From an uncultured Pedobacter sp. (GTDB taxonomy: Bacteria > Bacteroidota > Bacteroidia > Sphingobacteriales > Sphingobacteriaceae): a stretch of 31,541 bases of DNA. Shown piece after piece: positions 1 through 8,469 of the stretch (the first letter of the stretch is position 1; each line of letters begins with the position of its first letter). The stretch covers positions 1 through 31,541 of the forward strand of contig CAMLDJ010000035.1 of NCBI GenBank assembly GCA_946478755.1, in the 5' to 3' direction. The notes below the pieces were generated by a model that saw only the letters and a list, made by a program, of their open reading frames with translations, did no database searches and was not told where the DNA came from. Both the position numbers and the translations under genes were made by a program.

Positions 1-363
1 GGATCAGTGGGCGTTAAAATTGACGCGGGTCAAAAGTCGATAGTAATGATCACTAATGATAATGATAAACCTGTTGAAGTAAAGCGAATTCCATTGGATC
101 AAGACCAAATTTACTTCAGAATCGATTGCGATTTTACCGGCAAGAACGATGAAGCTAATAACCTTTACACGCTTAATGGGAAAGATGAAGCTAGTTTCTT
201 TTACAGTCTTGATGGAAAAGTTTGGAAACCAATAGGGCAACCTTTGAAGATGAAATACGACATTCCGCATTTTATGGGCTATCGTTTTGCTTTGTTTAAT
301 TATGCAACTAAAAACATTGGAGGTTATGCAGACTTTGATTACTTCCATATCAATAACAAGTGA
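1..363 (+). CDS. C-terminal end of a GH43-like glycosidase (5' cut by window)
   Basis: The reading frame is open from the first base and ends in TGA, giving about 120 residues, so the gene starts outside the window; an internal GTG at 7 is not a real start. The visible part is a beta-rich module ending in GYRFALFNYATKNIGGYADF followed by DYFHI. This ending is typical of the C-terminal concanavalin-A-like (beta-xylosidase C2 / DUF1349-type) domain that follows the five-bladed propeller in Bacteroidetes GH43 enzymes. The segment SFFYSLDGKVWKPIGQPL also fits that fold. No catalytic residues are visible, so activity (arabinofuranosidase, xylosidase or other) cannot be assigned. The GH5 gene starts 31 bases downstream, suggesting one transcription unit. 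Confidence 0.75.
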   Translation, partial: GSVGVKIDAGQKSIVMITNDNDKPVEVKRIPLDQDQIYFRIDCDFTGKNDEANNLYTLNGKDEASFFYSLDGKVWKPIGQPLKMKYDIPHFMGYRFALFNYATKNIGGYADFDYFHINNK

Positions 364-394
364 TTATAGTACAGCTGATATATATATATAATTA

Positions 395-1642
395 ATGGAT
401 CTTTTCGGAAATATAAAAATTAGAGGACAACATTACATCTTAGTACTGTTGATACTTACACTGCTTACTTCATTTTGCAAAAAAAAGGAGGATGTTCAGT
501 CTCAGCTCAGCGTTTCTTTACCTGAAGTAAGTGCCTTATATCCATCGTATAATACATCGCCAAAAGCACCAGATCCAACGGGTATGGGCAGTACGGCTGT
601 GCAACTGGCTTCCAAAATGAACTTGGGCATAAACATCGGTAATACAATGGAATCGCCAGGGGGTGAAAGTGGCTGGGGTAATCCCCAGATTACCGAATCG
701 TACGTGAAATTTGTAAAACAGACAGGTTTTAATGCAATACGGATTCCCTGCGCCTGGGACTGGAAACATTTGAGTGATCGATCAAAAGCTACAATTGATC
801 CTGCATGGCTTAACAGGGTAAAAGAAGTGGTTAAATATTGTGTAGATAATGATATATATGTGCTGCTGAATATCCACTGGGACAATGGTTGGCTGGATCA
901 CAATATCAACAGCGTTAAGAAAGACTCCGTTAATGCCAAGCAGAAAGCATTATGGGAACAGATTGCTACAACGATGAGGGATTTTGATGAACACCTGATG
1001 TTTGCGAGTGCGAACGAACCCCCAGCGGAAAATGCTGAACAGATGGCAATACTAAACGGCTATCACCAAACATTTATTAATGCTGTAAGGTCTACAGGTG
1101 GAAAGAACAGTTATAGGGTGCTGGTTGTTCAGGGGCCTGGCACTGATTTCGAAAAAACCAATAATCTGATGAACACCCTTCCAACAGATCAGGTACCTAA
1201 CCGGATGATGGTTGAAGTGCATAACTATACCCCATCTCAATTTACAATATTGATGGATGGTGATGCCAGCTGGGGTAAAATGTTCTACTACTGGGGAACG
1301 GGTCATCATTCGGTTACCGATCCGGGCCGAAATGCAACCTGGGGTGAAGAAAGTGAACTATCAAGATTGTATGCTCTGATGAAAGCCAAGTTTGTCGATA
1401 AAGGCATCCCTGTAATCATGGGTGAATATGCAGCTTTTCGGAGAAAAAACCCTAAGTATCTGCCTTCAGACATGGCAAAACACAATGATGCAGTTGACTA
1501 CTGGACAGCTTACTCAACCCAACAGGCCATTAAATTTGGTCTTAAGCCCTTCTTTTGGGAACAAGGTACTGTTTTAGACCGCAGAAACAATAAAGTTCTT
1601 GATCAGCGTATCGTAGATGCGCTGATTACAGGTGCTAAGTAA
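395..1642 (+). CDS. GH5 endoglycanase, surface/periplasmic lipoprotein
   Basis: The 415-residue protein has a hydrophobic segment (about 13-27) ending in LTSFC with Cys28 followed by KKKED, a lipoprotein signal with a charged +2 region as in exported Bacteroidetes lipoproteins. After a linker (about 30-60) comes a GH5 TIM barrel. Seen: GINIGNTME (78-86), FNAIRIPCAWDW (112-123), LLNIHWD (157-163), the acid/base in ASANEPP (Glu208) and the nucleophile in VIMGEY (Glu344). Family knowledge makes it a retaining endo-beta-glycanase (cellulase, xyloglucanase, mannanase or similar); the subfamily, and so the substrate, cannot be fixed by eye. It sits just behind a GH43 end and has a close paralogue beginning at 31265, with which it shares the N-terminal linker. 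Confidence 0.9.
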   Translation: MDLFGNIKIRGQHYILVLLILTLLTSFCKKKEDVQSQLSVSLPEVSALYPSYNTSPKAPDPTGMGSTAVQLASKMNLGINIGNTMESPGGESGWGNPQITESYVKFVKQTGFNAIRIPCAWDWKHLSDRSKATIDPAWLNRVKEVVKYCVDNDIYVLLNIHWDNGWLDHNINSVKKDSVNAKQKALWEQIATTMRDFDEHLMFASANEPPAENAEQMAILNGYHQTFINAVRSTGGKNSYRVLVVQGPGTDFEKTNNLMNTLPTDQVPNRMMVEVHNYTPSQFTILMDGDASWGKMFYYWGTGHHSVTDPGRNATWGEESELSRLYALMKAKFVDKGIPVIMGEYAAFRRKNPKYLPSDMAKHNDAVDYWTAYSTQQAIKFGLKPFFWEQGTVLDRRNNKVLDQRIVDALITGAK

Positions 1643-1751
1643 AGAATGGCAACTGGAGATAAATGCCTATACCTAAAACTATTTGCCCAGTTGTTTTAAA
1701 CAAATAATTGCTTAATTCTAATCAATATATAAACTTAAAAAACAAATTAAC

Positions 1752-2306
1752 ATGAAAAAAATCACATTATTATTTTTTGCGCTACTAACAGGGATGTTAG
1801 CAAATGCACAGGAAACGCTGTATTCTGAAAATTTTGAATCAAATGTTACCATCCTTGGTGATGGTCAAATGCATACATTTAAACCATCTACAAAGGCAGG
1901 AACATGGAGTGGTAAAATAGATCTAAAAACTGCTGGCGATGCCAATATAAATTTGCGCCAAGGGTGGGGTGAGCAATATAATTTGAAAATAGAATCTAAA
2001 GGTGCTGCTGTTACCATACCTGATATCAATGTGGCTGGTTTTACAGATTTAAATCTGTCTTATGATTTTGTTGTTGAAGATTCAGGAGATGCTGTAAAAC
2101 CAAAAATTGAAGCAAGTGTTGATGGCGGTGCTTCTTGGGTAACGCTACCTACAGTTGCTAGTGGTGGAGGGTGGTATAAAGAAACAAAATTGGTTGCTTT
2201 GCCTTCAGGAAATTATAAAACAATAAGCCTTAGAGTAAATCCGAATACGGTTAGTGCTAATGCGATAATGTTTGATAATTTTATAATTACTGGAAAGAAG
2301 CAGTAA
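1752..2306 (+). CDS. Secreted beta-sandwich protein, probably C-terminally truncated T9SS cargo
   Basis: This 184-residue protein has a Sec signal peptide (MKKITLLFFALLTGMLANAQ, cleavage after ANA) and one beta-sandwich domain of the jelly-roll / choice-of-anchor kind. Typical segments are LYSENFES near the start, LNLSYDFVVEDSGD and ASVDGGASWVTLP in the middle, and AIMFDNFIITGKK at the end. It has no recognisable catalytic motif; a glycan-binding role is an inference from its place in the locus. The TAA stop at 2304 is probably secondary: directly behind it lies a decayed type IX secretion sorting domain that would continue the protein if two inserted bases were removed. As it stands the product would reach the periplasm but lack its outer-membrane secretion signal. 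Confidence 0.75.
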   Translation: MKKITLLFFALLTGMLANAQETLYSENFESNVTILGDGQMHTFKPSTKAGTWSGKIDLKTAGDANINLRQGWGEQYNLKIESKGAAVTIPDINVAGFTDLNLSYDFVVEDSGDAVKPKIEASVDGGASWVTLPTVASGGGWYKETKLVALPSGNYKTISLRVNPNTVSANAIMFDNFIITGKKQ

Positions 2307-2558
2307 GCCTGACGACTGAATCGAACCAATCATGTGACAATTCAATTAAGGTTTATCCAATTCCTATTTGTTAACGAATTTAAAGGTGAAGCTGTAAATT
2401 CAGATCAACCATTCCGTGTTTCCATTTTTGATGTACCTGGAAGAAAAGTAGAGACAATAAAATCATTGTCTTCAAGCCAATTGACAATAGGATCTTTATT
2501 GAAATCAATGATTGTATAAATTACTCAAAATCATTTAAGATGGTTAAAAAATAAATAA
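2307..2558 (+). pseudogene. Decayed type IX secretion C-terminal sorting domain
   Basis: Behind the stop of the preceding gene three coding stretches together spell a T9SS type A sorting domain. SLTTESNQSCDNSIKVYP (2306-2359) lies two bases out of the upstream frame. FVNEFKGEAVNSDQP, FRVSIFDVPGRKVETIKS and LSSSQLTIGSLLKSMIV (2367-2516) lie in the upstream frame. After a TAA at 2517, ITQNHLRWLKNK (2520-2555) ends at TAA 2556. The familiar family pattern is VYPNPF...IFDVxGRxV...L..G.Y.V.I. Removing TA at 2304-2305 and A at 2366 restores one frame. The central KSMIV plus stop also lacks residues expected in SGMYIVKI, so several separate lesions exist. Confidence 0.75.
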
Positions 2559-2571
2559 TTGAATTTTTTGT

Positions 2572-2606
2572 ATGGAGCCAGCGTGAAAATGCTGCTGGCT
2601 CCATTT
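2572..2606 (+). terminator. Rho-independent terminator
   Basis: A perfect 11-bp stem (ATGGAGCCAGC at 2572-2582 and GCTGGCTCCAT at 2594-2604) with an 11-base loop is followed by TTTCTT. It closes the GH43-GH5-beta-sandwich unit and comes 14 bases after the last relic codon of the sorting domain, which supports the idea that the original gene ended at 2558. Confidence 0.75.
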
Positions 2607-2796
2607 CTTATAAGGTTTATTATTTAAATAGTTCTGATAACGAGAATCTGAAAGCAACGAATAAATACTATTTTTTAATCCACGGTTCTTCATGGATCGT
2701 AGATTTTGGTAAATATAAATCTCCCGCCAGATGGAAGTTTAGCTATTGATGGATCGAATGCCTCTATCTCGGGGAGAATAACAATACACACAAATA
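2607..2796. other. AT-rich intergenic region with possible coding relic
   Basis: There is no supportable gene between the terminator and the acetylesterase. Positions 2709-2790 translate as VNINLPPDGSLAIDGSNAS, then ISGRITIHTNN, in a frame different from the next gene. The composition is protein-like and resembles the end of a secreted beta-sandwich domain, but no family is recognisable and no convincing start precedes it. No TAnnTTTG promoter was found; TAGATTTTG at 2699 has the wrong spacing. Confidence 0.3.
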
Positions 2797-4746
2797 ATGA
2801 GAATACAGATACAAGCCTGGTTTATATTTTTTATGCTGTTCTTTTTTATCCAGAATGGGCATGCTCAGATTACGCTGCCAAGAGTGTTTGGAGATAGCAT
2901 GATTTTACAGCGAGGTATTAAAATTCCCGTTTGGGGAAACTCAGCACCTGGTACACATATCACAGCTGAGCTCGGGAAATCCCGAGCTACAGCAATAGCA
3001 GATCATTCAGGGAAATGGAAGCTTCTCTTTCCGGTATTAAAAGCAGGGGGGCCATACGAACTCAAAATTTCTGAAACAGGAAAACCAAATGCCGAAATTA
3101 AACTGAAAGGAATCCTTATCGGCGATGTATGGCTGGCTTCCGGGCAATCCAATATGGAATGGTCGGTACAGCAGTCTCAGGATGCTACCAGGGAAATTGC
3201 AAATGCCGATTTTTCACAAATACGTTTCCTTCAGGTAGCGCACGACAAAAAAATAACACCACAATCTGATATTCTAGATGGAAAATGGGAGGTTTGTAAT
3301 CCTTCAAATGTGCAACAGTTCTCTGCTGTAGCCTACTATTTTGCCCGAAAAATACACAAAGATCAACATGTTCCCATTGGCATTATACAAAGCACCTGGG
3401 GAGGTACGCCGATAGAATCGTGGACAAGCCGGGAGCAATTGCTGACTTCACCGATTACCCAAGCAAATATAACCGCCAACGATACACTAAGTGAACAAAG
3501 TTTTGTAAATGATAGCCTTAATCTGATCCGTTTCTGGGAAATTGTATATCAACCGCAAAATAATACAGATAAAATAATACCGGCAATCAGATATGATGAT
3601 TCGGGCTGGCCGACAGTAGAAATGCCCCGGCTGATCAAAGATTTTGGTATTGGCCCATATGAAGGGATGGTATGGCTGCGTAAAAAGATAACCTTGCCAG
3701 AATCCTTTTTCGGAAAAGATTTAACCCTGCACATAGGGCACCCGGAGATGAACTATTCAATGTATTTTAATGGCGAAGAAATCTGTAAAACCATATGGAA
3801 CAGTGATCCGAAACAATCCTATACTATTCCTGCTAAATTAATTAGAAAAGGCGAAAATACGATTAGCCTCAGGATAGCAATGTTGTGGGGCGGCGGTGGC
3901 TTAAATCCTCCTGCAGAGGGAATTAATATCACTGATGGTGCTGTTAAAGTTTCCTTAGCGGGGAAATGGCGGTACCAAAAAGACCTTGAACCAGGATTGC
4001 CCAAAATAAACAATTATCAAAATTATCCCTCATTGCTGTTCAATGCAATGATCAACCCGGTTATTCCTTTTGGCATCAAAGGATTTCTCTGGTACCAGGG
4101 CGAAGCCAATGAGGCTGAGGCCTATAACTACCGAAAGTTATTTCCCATGCTGATCAATGATTGGCGAAAACGCTGGCAGCAGGGCGATCTACCATTTCTG
4201 TATGTTCAGCTCACAAATTTCAAAAAAACAAAGCCGCTTCCTTCCGAAAGTGAATGGGCCGAACTAAGGGAAGCCCAAACGTTAACATTATCGCAACCCA
4301 ATACTGGTATGGCCTGCATCATTGATATCGGTGAAGCAGATAATATCCATCCAAAGAACAAACAGGAGGTTGGCCGGCGCCTGGCATTAAATGCCAATAA
4401 ACTGGTGTACAAACAAAACGTTACAGCATCGGGCCCTTTGTATAAAAGTTACCGGAAAGAAAAAAACCGGATCTACATCAGTTTTGCCAATGATTCAGCT
4501 GGCCTTCGAACCAAAGATGCCAAAGAAATAACAGGATTCTCAATAGCGGGTAACGATCAACAGTTTTACTGGGCGAAAGCCACCATAAAGGGAAAATATG
4601 TGGTGGTTTATGCTGATCAGGTGCAGGATCCGCAAGTTGTACGTTATGCCTGGGCCGATAATCCGGAATGTAACCTGATAAATTTCGAAGGTCTGCCTGC
4701 CATCCCTTTCAGAACAGATAATTGGAAAGGAATTACACAAAAATAA
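2797..4746 (+). CDS. SGNH sialate O-acetylesterase-type carbohydrate acetylesterase
   Basis: The 649-residue secreted protein has a signal peptide of about 23 residues ending GHA-Q. It matches the sialate-9-O-acetylesterase (SASA) architecture, now linked to CE20-type esterases: N-terminal beta domain (24-105), split SGNH hydrolase and an inserted GH2-like jelly roll (about 240-390). Catalytic features are visible: block I IGDVWLASGQSNMEW with Ser118, block III-like GFLWYQGEANEA, and DNIHPKNKQEVGRRLA with Asp515 and His518. It should remove O-acetyl groups from sugars. Despite the family name, sialic acid is an unlikely substrate in this plant-glycan setting; an acetylated hemicellulose or pectin side chain is more plausible (inference). 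It precedes the GH43 gene by 53 bases, probably in one operon. Confidence 0.9.
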   Translation: MRIQIQAWFIFFMLFFFIQNGHAQITLPRVFGDSMILQRGIKIPVWGNSAPGTHITAELGKSRATAIADHSGKWKLLFPVLKAGGPYELKISETGKPNAEIKLKGILIGDVWLASGQSNMEWSVQQSQDATREIANADFSQIRFLQVAHDKKITPQSDILDGKWEVCNPSNVQQFSAVAYYFARKIHKDQHVPIGIIQSTWGGTPIESWTSREQLLTSPITQANITANDTLSEQSFVNDSLNLIRFWEIVYQPQNNTDKIIPAIRYDDSGWPTVEMPRLIKDFGIGPYEGMVWLRKKITLPESFFGKDLTLHIGHPEMNYSMYFNGEEICKTIWNSDPKQSYTIPAKLIRKGENTISLRIAMLWGGGGLNPPAEGINITDGAVKVSLAGKWRYQKDLEPGLPKINNYQNYPSLLFNAMINPVIPFGIKGFLWYQGEANEAEAYNYRKLFPMLINDWRKRWQQGDLPFLYVQLTNFKKTKPLPSESEWAELREAQTLTLSQPNTGMACIIDIGEADNIHPKNKQEVGRRLALNANKLVYKQNVTASGPLYKSYRKEKNRIYISFANDSAGLRTKDAKEITGFSIAGNDQQFYWAKATIKGKYVVVYADQVQDPQVVRYAWADNPECNLINFEGLPAIPFRTDNWKGITQK

Positions 4747-4799
4747 TAAATGATCAGGCCTAAAATTACAGGTTAATAATACTTTTTACACCTAATAAT

Positions 4800-6311
4800 A
4801 TGAATAAATTTATAATCACAATTTTTTTGCTGCAGTTTAGCATTTGTGCAACAGCGCAATACCAGGTAGCTCAGAACCCGAAGACCCCGGGCTTCTATAC
4901 GAATCCAATTTTCGCAGGGGATTATCCCGACCCTAGTATATTACGCGATGGGGATAATTATTACATGGTCCATTCATCTTTCGAATATTATCCAGGTTTA
5001 TTGATCTGGCATTCAAAAGATCTGATCAACTGGAAACCGGTAACCCACGCCCTGCACAAAAAAGTAGGTTCAGTGTATGCACCTGATCTGGTGAAGTATA
5101 AAAATAAGTTTTATATCTATTTCCCAGCAAACGGTACCAATTATGTGGTCACAGCAGATTCGATCGGTGGTAAATGGAGTGAACCGGTTGATTTGAAAAT
5201 CGGCAATATTGACCCGGGACATATTACAGATGAGCAGGGCAAAAGATATTTATTCTTCAGTGACGGCGGATTTGTGCCTCTGGCTGATGATGGTCTTTCC
5301 ACCACAGGAAACCAAAAGAGTTCGTACAAAGGTTGGCCCATCCCTAGACACTGGTCTATTGAGTGTTTTTGCCTGGAAGGTCCTAAATTGATAAAAAGGG
5401 GAGAATACTACTATATTACTGTGGCCGAAGGCGGAACAGCAGGTCCAATAACCGGGCATATGGTCGTATCAGCACGATCTAAATCCTTATCCGGTCCATG
5501 GGAAAATTCTCCCTATAATCCGATTGTAAGAACAACAGAAAAATCTGAAAAATGGAGATCAAAAGGGCATGCTACCATTATTGATGATGTGAAAGGAAAC
5601 TGGTGGATGGTGTTTCACGCTTATGAAAAAGACTATTACAATAAAGGCCGCCAAACAATGCTTCTGCCTATAGAATGGACAAAAGACGGATGGTACAAAG
5701 TACCAACAGGTATAATCGACAGTAAACCGATCAGAAAGCCAGATTTGGGCCCTTCTAAAACCAATTTTAACCTGAGCGACAATTTTGCGGGTAATATATT
5801 AAAATCTCAATGGCAATTCTTTGAAGAACTGGATACCAATAGGTTTAAATTGGCCAACAATAGCTTGTCTGTTAAAGCAAAAGGAAATACTATTGGTAAT
5901 AGTTCTCCCTTATTATGCATCCCCGAAGACCATTCCTACACCGTTGATGTTGAGGTATTAATTGAAGGAAAGGCAACTGCCGGGTTGGCTCTTTTTTATA
6001 ACAGCACTGCATCGTCCGGTATACTCGCCAACAATGAAGATGTAGTTGCCGATTTGCGTGGCTGGCGAGCCCCGGCTGAAAAAAATGTAGTTAACAACCA
6101 TGTGTTCCTGCGTCTCAAAAATATAGAAAACACGGTAGATATGTATTACAGTAAAGATGGTATCAAATGGAATAAAATTGAAAACTCTTTTGAGGTATCG
6201 GGCATGCACCATAATGTACTTAGCGGATTTTTGAGTTTACGGATCGGCCTTTGTTCAATAGGAGAAGGAAAGGTAACGTTTAAGAATTTTAAATATACCC
6301 CAGTAAAATAA
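4800..6311 (+). CDS. GH43 glycosidase with C-terminal beta-sandwich
   Basis: This 503-residue secreted enzyme has a signal peptide of about 19 residues (ending ATA-Q). The GH43 five-bladed propeller runs from about 31 to 315 and a concanavalin-A-like module (beta-xylosidase C2 type) from about 322 to 503. The inverting catalytic triad is complete: base Asp44 in GDYPDPSI, pKa modulator Asp138 in GNIDPGHITD and acid Glu193 in CLEGPKL. The pattern TNPIFAGDYPDPS followed by YPGLLIWHSKDLINW is that of beta-xylosidase / alpha-L-arabinofuranosidase GH43 members. It should release terminal pentoses from side chains; specificity is not decidable by eye. The region downstream is occupied by a MITE-like element, so the following GH27 gene may have its own promoter. 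Confidence 0.92.
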   Translation: MNKFIITIFLLQFSICATAQYQVAQNPKTPGFYTNPIFAGDYPDPSILRDGDNYYMVHSSFEYYPGLLIWHSKDLINWKPVTHALHKKVGSVYAPDLVKYKNKFYIYFPANGTNYVVTADSIGGKWSEPVDLKIGNIDPGHITDEQGKRYLFFSDGGFVPLADDGLSTTGNQKSSYKGWPIPRHWSIECFCLEGPKLIKRGEYYYITVAEGGTAGPITGHMVVSARSKSLSGPWENSPYNPIVRTTEKSEKWRSKGHATIIDDVKGNWWMVFHAYEKDYYNKGRQTMLLPIEWTKDGWYKVPTGIIDSKPIRKPDLGPSKTNFNLSDNFAGNILKSQWQFFEELDTNRFKLANNSLSVKAKGNTIGNSSPLLCIPEDHSYTVDVEVLIEGKATAGLALFYNSTASSGILANNEDVVADLRGWRAPAEKNVVNNHVFLRLKNIENTVDMYYSKDGIKWNKIENSFEVSGMHHNVLSGFLSLRIGLCSIGEGKVTFKNFKYTPVK

Positions 6312-6313
6312 TA

Positions 6314-6651
6314 GCCTGTTTAAATTTGATACAATTATTTTACTTACCTATTAGTGTTGTCACACTGAGGGGTAATTTTTTTATAGAAATCAATATAAAT
6401 TAATGACAGGGGATTTGAACGAATTGATAGGCCGCGAGGAATCGTCATTCCCAACTTGATTGGGAATCGTAATGCAAGCGCTTTAAGATTCCCGCCTGCG
6501 CGAGAAGGACGACCATTCTATTGGAGTCTGTCAATGGTAGCAGAGTCGATTGCTTTTAATATATCGAAAAACAGGTCTTCGACTACGCTCTCCATAGGAG
6601 TCCTTTGGACAGACTGGCATACTGATAATTTATAATAAAATTTAAACAGGC
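6314..6651. mobile_element. MITE-like element with 14-bp terminal inverted repeats
   Basis: The gap between GH43 and GH27 (376 bases) is almost filled by a 338-bp segment bounded by perfect inverted repeats: GCCTGTTTAAATTT at 6314-6327 and AAATTTAAACAGGC at 6638-6651. It has no coding capacity. A CGTCA-type palindromic repeat (6442-6540) lies inside. No clear target-site duplication is visible. It starts three bases after the GH43 stop and ends 36 bases before the GH27 start. The size, ends and lack of coding fit a non-autonomous transposon; an unusually long regulatory stem is the alternative. Confidence 0.55.
6442..6540. repeat. Dispersed palindromic repeat, copy 1
   Basis: The segment begins TCGTCATTCCC, contains an 8-bp hairpin (ATTCCCAA 6447-6454, loop CTTGA, TTGGGAAT 6460-6467), then a GC-rich CCCGCCTGCGCGAG part, and ends in TATTGGAGTCTGTCAATGG plus TAG. 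A nearly identical copy lies at 26529-26626, 20 kb away, differing mainly at AAGGACGACCAT versus AATGACGAACAC. No coding function is visible. Confidence 0.85.
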
Positions 6652-6687
6652 ACTAAAAATTAGAAAAATAATATTAACCTAATTAAA

Positions 6688-8469
6688 ATGAAATATACGC
6701 TTACCTTGGTTTTGGCACTTGTTTTTAGTGTTATAAATGCGCAAACAGCCAAAAAAAAATATCATCAATGGGCATCAACACCGCCTCTTGGTTGGAACAG
6801 TTGGGATTGTTTTGGAACAACCGTTACCGAACAGCAAGTAAAAGAACAGGCAGATGCGATGGCAAAATACCTTTTGCCAAGCGGATACAACTATCTTACA
6901 GTTGATATTCAATGGTATGAGCCTGAATCAAAAGGACATGCTTACGACCCAAACGCGCTACTTACCATGGATGGCTATGGCCGCTTAACGCCAGGTTTGA
7001 AAAAATTTCCTTCGGCTGCAGATGGAAAAGGTTTCAAACCTCTTGCAGACTATGTGCACGCCAAAGGACTGAAATTCGGCATTCATATTATGCGCGGAAT
7101 TCCTCGTCAGGCTGTCGAAAAAAATACACCGGTACTCGGAACAAACGTAAAAGCACAGGATATTGCCATTAAAAGCTCTACCTGTCCATGGAATCCTGAT
7201 ATGTACGGCATTAAGGCTAATAGCCCTGAAGGTCAGGCTTACTATAATTCCATTGTGCAGATGTATGCCGACTGGGGAGTGGATTTTATCAAATGCGACG
7301 ATATTTCACGTCCTTATGATGATGTACAAAAGGCAGAAATTGAGGCGCTTCGCAAAGCAATAGATAAAACCGGGAGACATATTCTGTTAAGTTTATCTCC
7401 GGGAGCAACGCCGGTTAAAATGGGCGATCATGTGATGAATCATGCCAATATGTGGCGTATCACCGACGATTTTTGGGATCGCTGGGGATTGTTGCAAGCG
7501 ATGTTTGAGCGAATGGACGTGTGGACACCTTTTCGTGGACCTGGCCATTTCCCTGATGCAGATATGCTCCCGATTGGAATTGTTGAATTCAATCGCCCAA
7601 CCCATTTCACTAAAAACGAACAATATACGCTTATGAGCCTTTGGGCTATTGGTCGTTCGCCACTTATTTTTGGTGGAAATATGACCAAGCTTGACGATTT
7701 TACCAAGGAAATGCTCACCAATCCTGAAATGCTCAAAGTAAATCAACAGAGCATAAATAACCGTCAGGTATCACGTGAAAAGAATCTGATCGTGTGGACG
7801 GCCGATGTGCCTAATAGCAAAGATAAGTATGTAGCTCTTTTCAACGCGCAAAGCAAAGGAGAGAATCTTGATTTCAACAATGCCGATTATGTAAGTCCAA
7901 TAATTGCCGGTAAAGGAAGTTCGCAAAAGATAGAAGTATCGGTAAAAGATGGTAAAAAACTTGTTCTCTTTGTGAAAGATGGGGGCAATGGGTTTGATTT
8001 AGATCATATTGTTTGGGCAGATCCTGTTCTTCACGGCCCCAAGGGCGATTTAAAACTGACTAACCTCAAATGGCTGAGTGCAACTTCAGGCTGGGGAGAT
8101 GCAAATGTCAATCGTACCTTAGATAATAAACCAATTATTATAAATAATGAAACACGAGAGGGAATTGGTGCTCATGCAGCGTCTGTGATCGTTTATCAAT
8201 TGCCAGAAGGTTATGATTCTTTTACAGCAACTGGCTACGTAACACAGGAAAAAGGCTCAGTGACTTTTGGCGTTTTGGTTGATAAAGGAACATTAGATGT
8301 TCCCGATAAGGCCAATGTAAAAGTAAACTTTGAAGCTATTAATATAAAAGGCAAAGTAAAAGTGCGCGATTTATGGAATCACAAAGAGCTCGGAACTTTT
8401 AATGGGAGCTTTGAGCGTGAATTGCCACAACATGGGGCTGGACTGTATCGGATAACTCCTTTGCGTTAA
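6688..8469 (+). CDS. GH27 alpha-galactosidase-family enzyme with inserted NPCBM-like domain
   Basis: The 593-residue secreted protein has a signal peptide of about 18 residues (ending INA-Q). The GH27 TIM barrel starts at TPPLGWNSWDCFG (31-43). The nucleophile is Asp204 in DFIKCDD and the acid/base is Asp261 (possibly Asp260) in MWRITDDFWD; RSPLIFGGNM marks the barrel end. The C-terminal beta domain starts around DKYVALFN (379-386) but is interrupted at about 390-543 by an NPCBM-like carbohydrate-binding module, recognisable from LTNLKWLSATSGWGD and GIGAHAASVIVYQLP. It resumes with VNFEAINIKGKVKVRDLW and ends HGAGLYRI. It should cleave terminal alpha-D-galactose or, as some GH27 members do, beta-L-arabinopyranose. 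A second, insert-free GH27 lies at 21907. Confidence 0.92.
   Translation: MKYTLTLVLALVFSVINAQTAKKKYHQWASTPPLGWNSWDCFGTTVTEQQVKEQADAMAKYLLPSGYNYLTVDIQWYEPESKGHAYDPNALLTMDGYGRLTPGLKKFPSAADGKGFKPLADYVHAKGLKFGIHIMRGIPRQAVEKNTPVLGTNVKAQDIAIKSSTCPWNPDMYGIKANSPEGQAYYNSIVQMYADWGVDFIKCDDISRPYDDVQKAEIEALRKAIDKTGRHILLSLSPGATPVKMGDHVMNHANMWRITDDFWDRWGLLQAMFERMDVWTPFRGPGHFPDADMLPIGIVEFNRPTHFTKNEQYTLMSLWAIGRSPLIFGGNMTKLDDFTKEMLTNPEMLKVNQQSINNRQVSREKNLIVWTADVPNSKDKYVALFNAQSKGENLDFNNADYVSPIIAGKGSSQKIEVSVKDGKKLVLFVKDGGNGFDLDHIVWADPVLHGPKGDLKLTNLKWLSATSGWGDANVNRTLDNKPIIINNETREGIGAHAASVIVYQLPEGYDSFTATGYVTQEKGSVTFGVLVDKGTLDVPDKANVKVNFEAINIKGKVKVRDLWNHKELGTFNGSFERELPQHGAGLYRITPLR

Noticed and set aside
2706..2897. 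Plus-strand open frame of 63 codons before the acetylesterase
   Set aside because: Its second half overlaps the acetylesterase signal sequence in another frame. The first half looks protein-like but has no known family, so it is mentioned only as a possible relic.
7393..7746. Long minus-strand frame within the GH27 gene (and similar ones elsewhere, for example 28564-29034)
   Set aside because: They lie opposite strongly conserved enzyme genes and give no recognisable protein; they are mirror frames.
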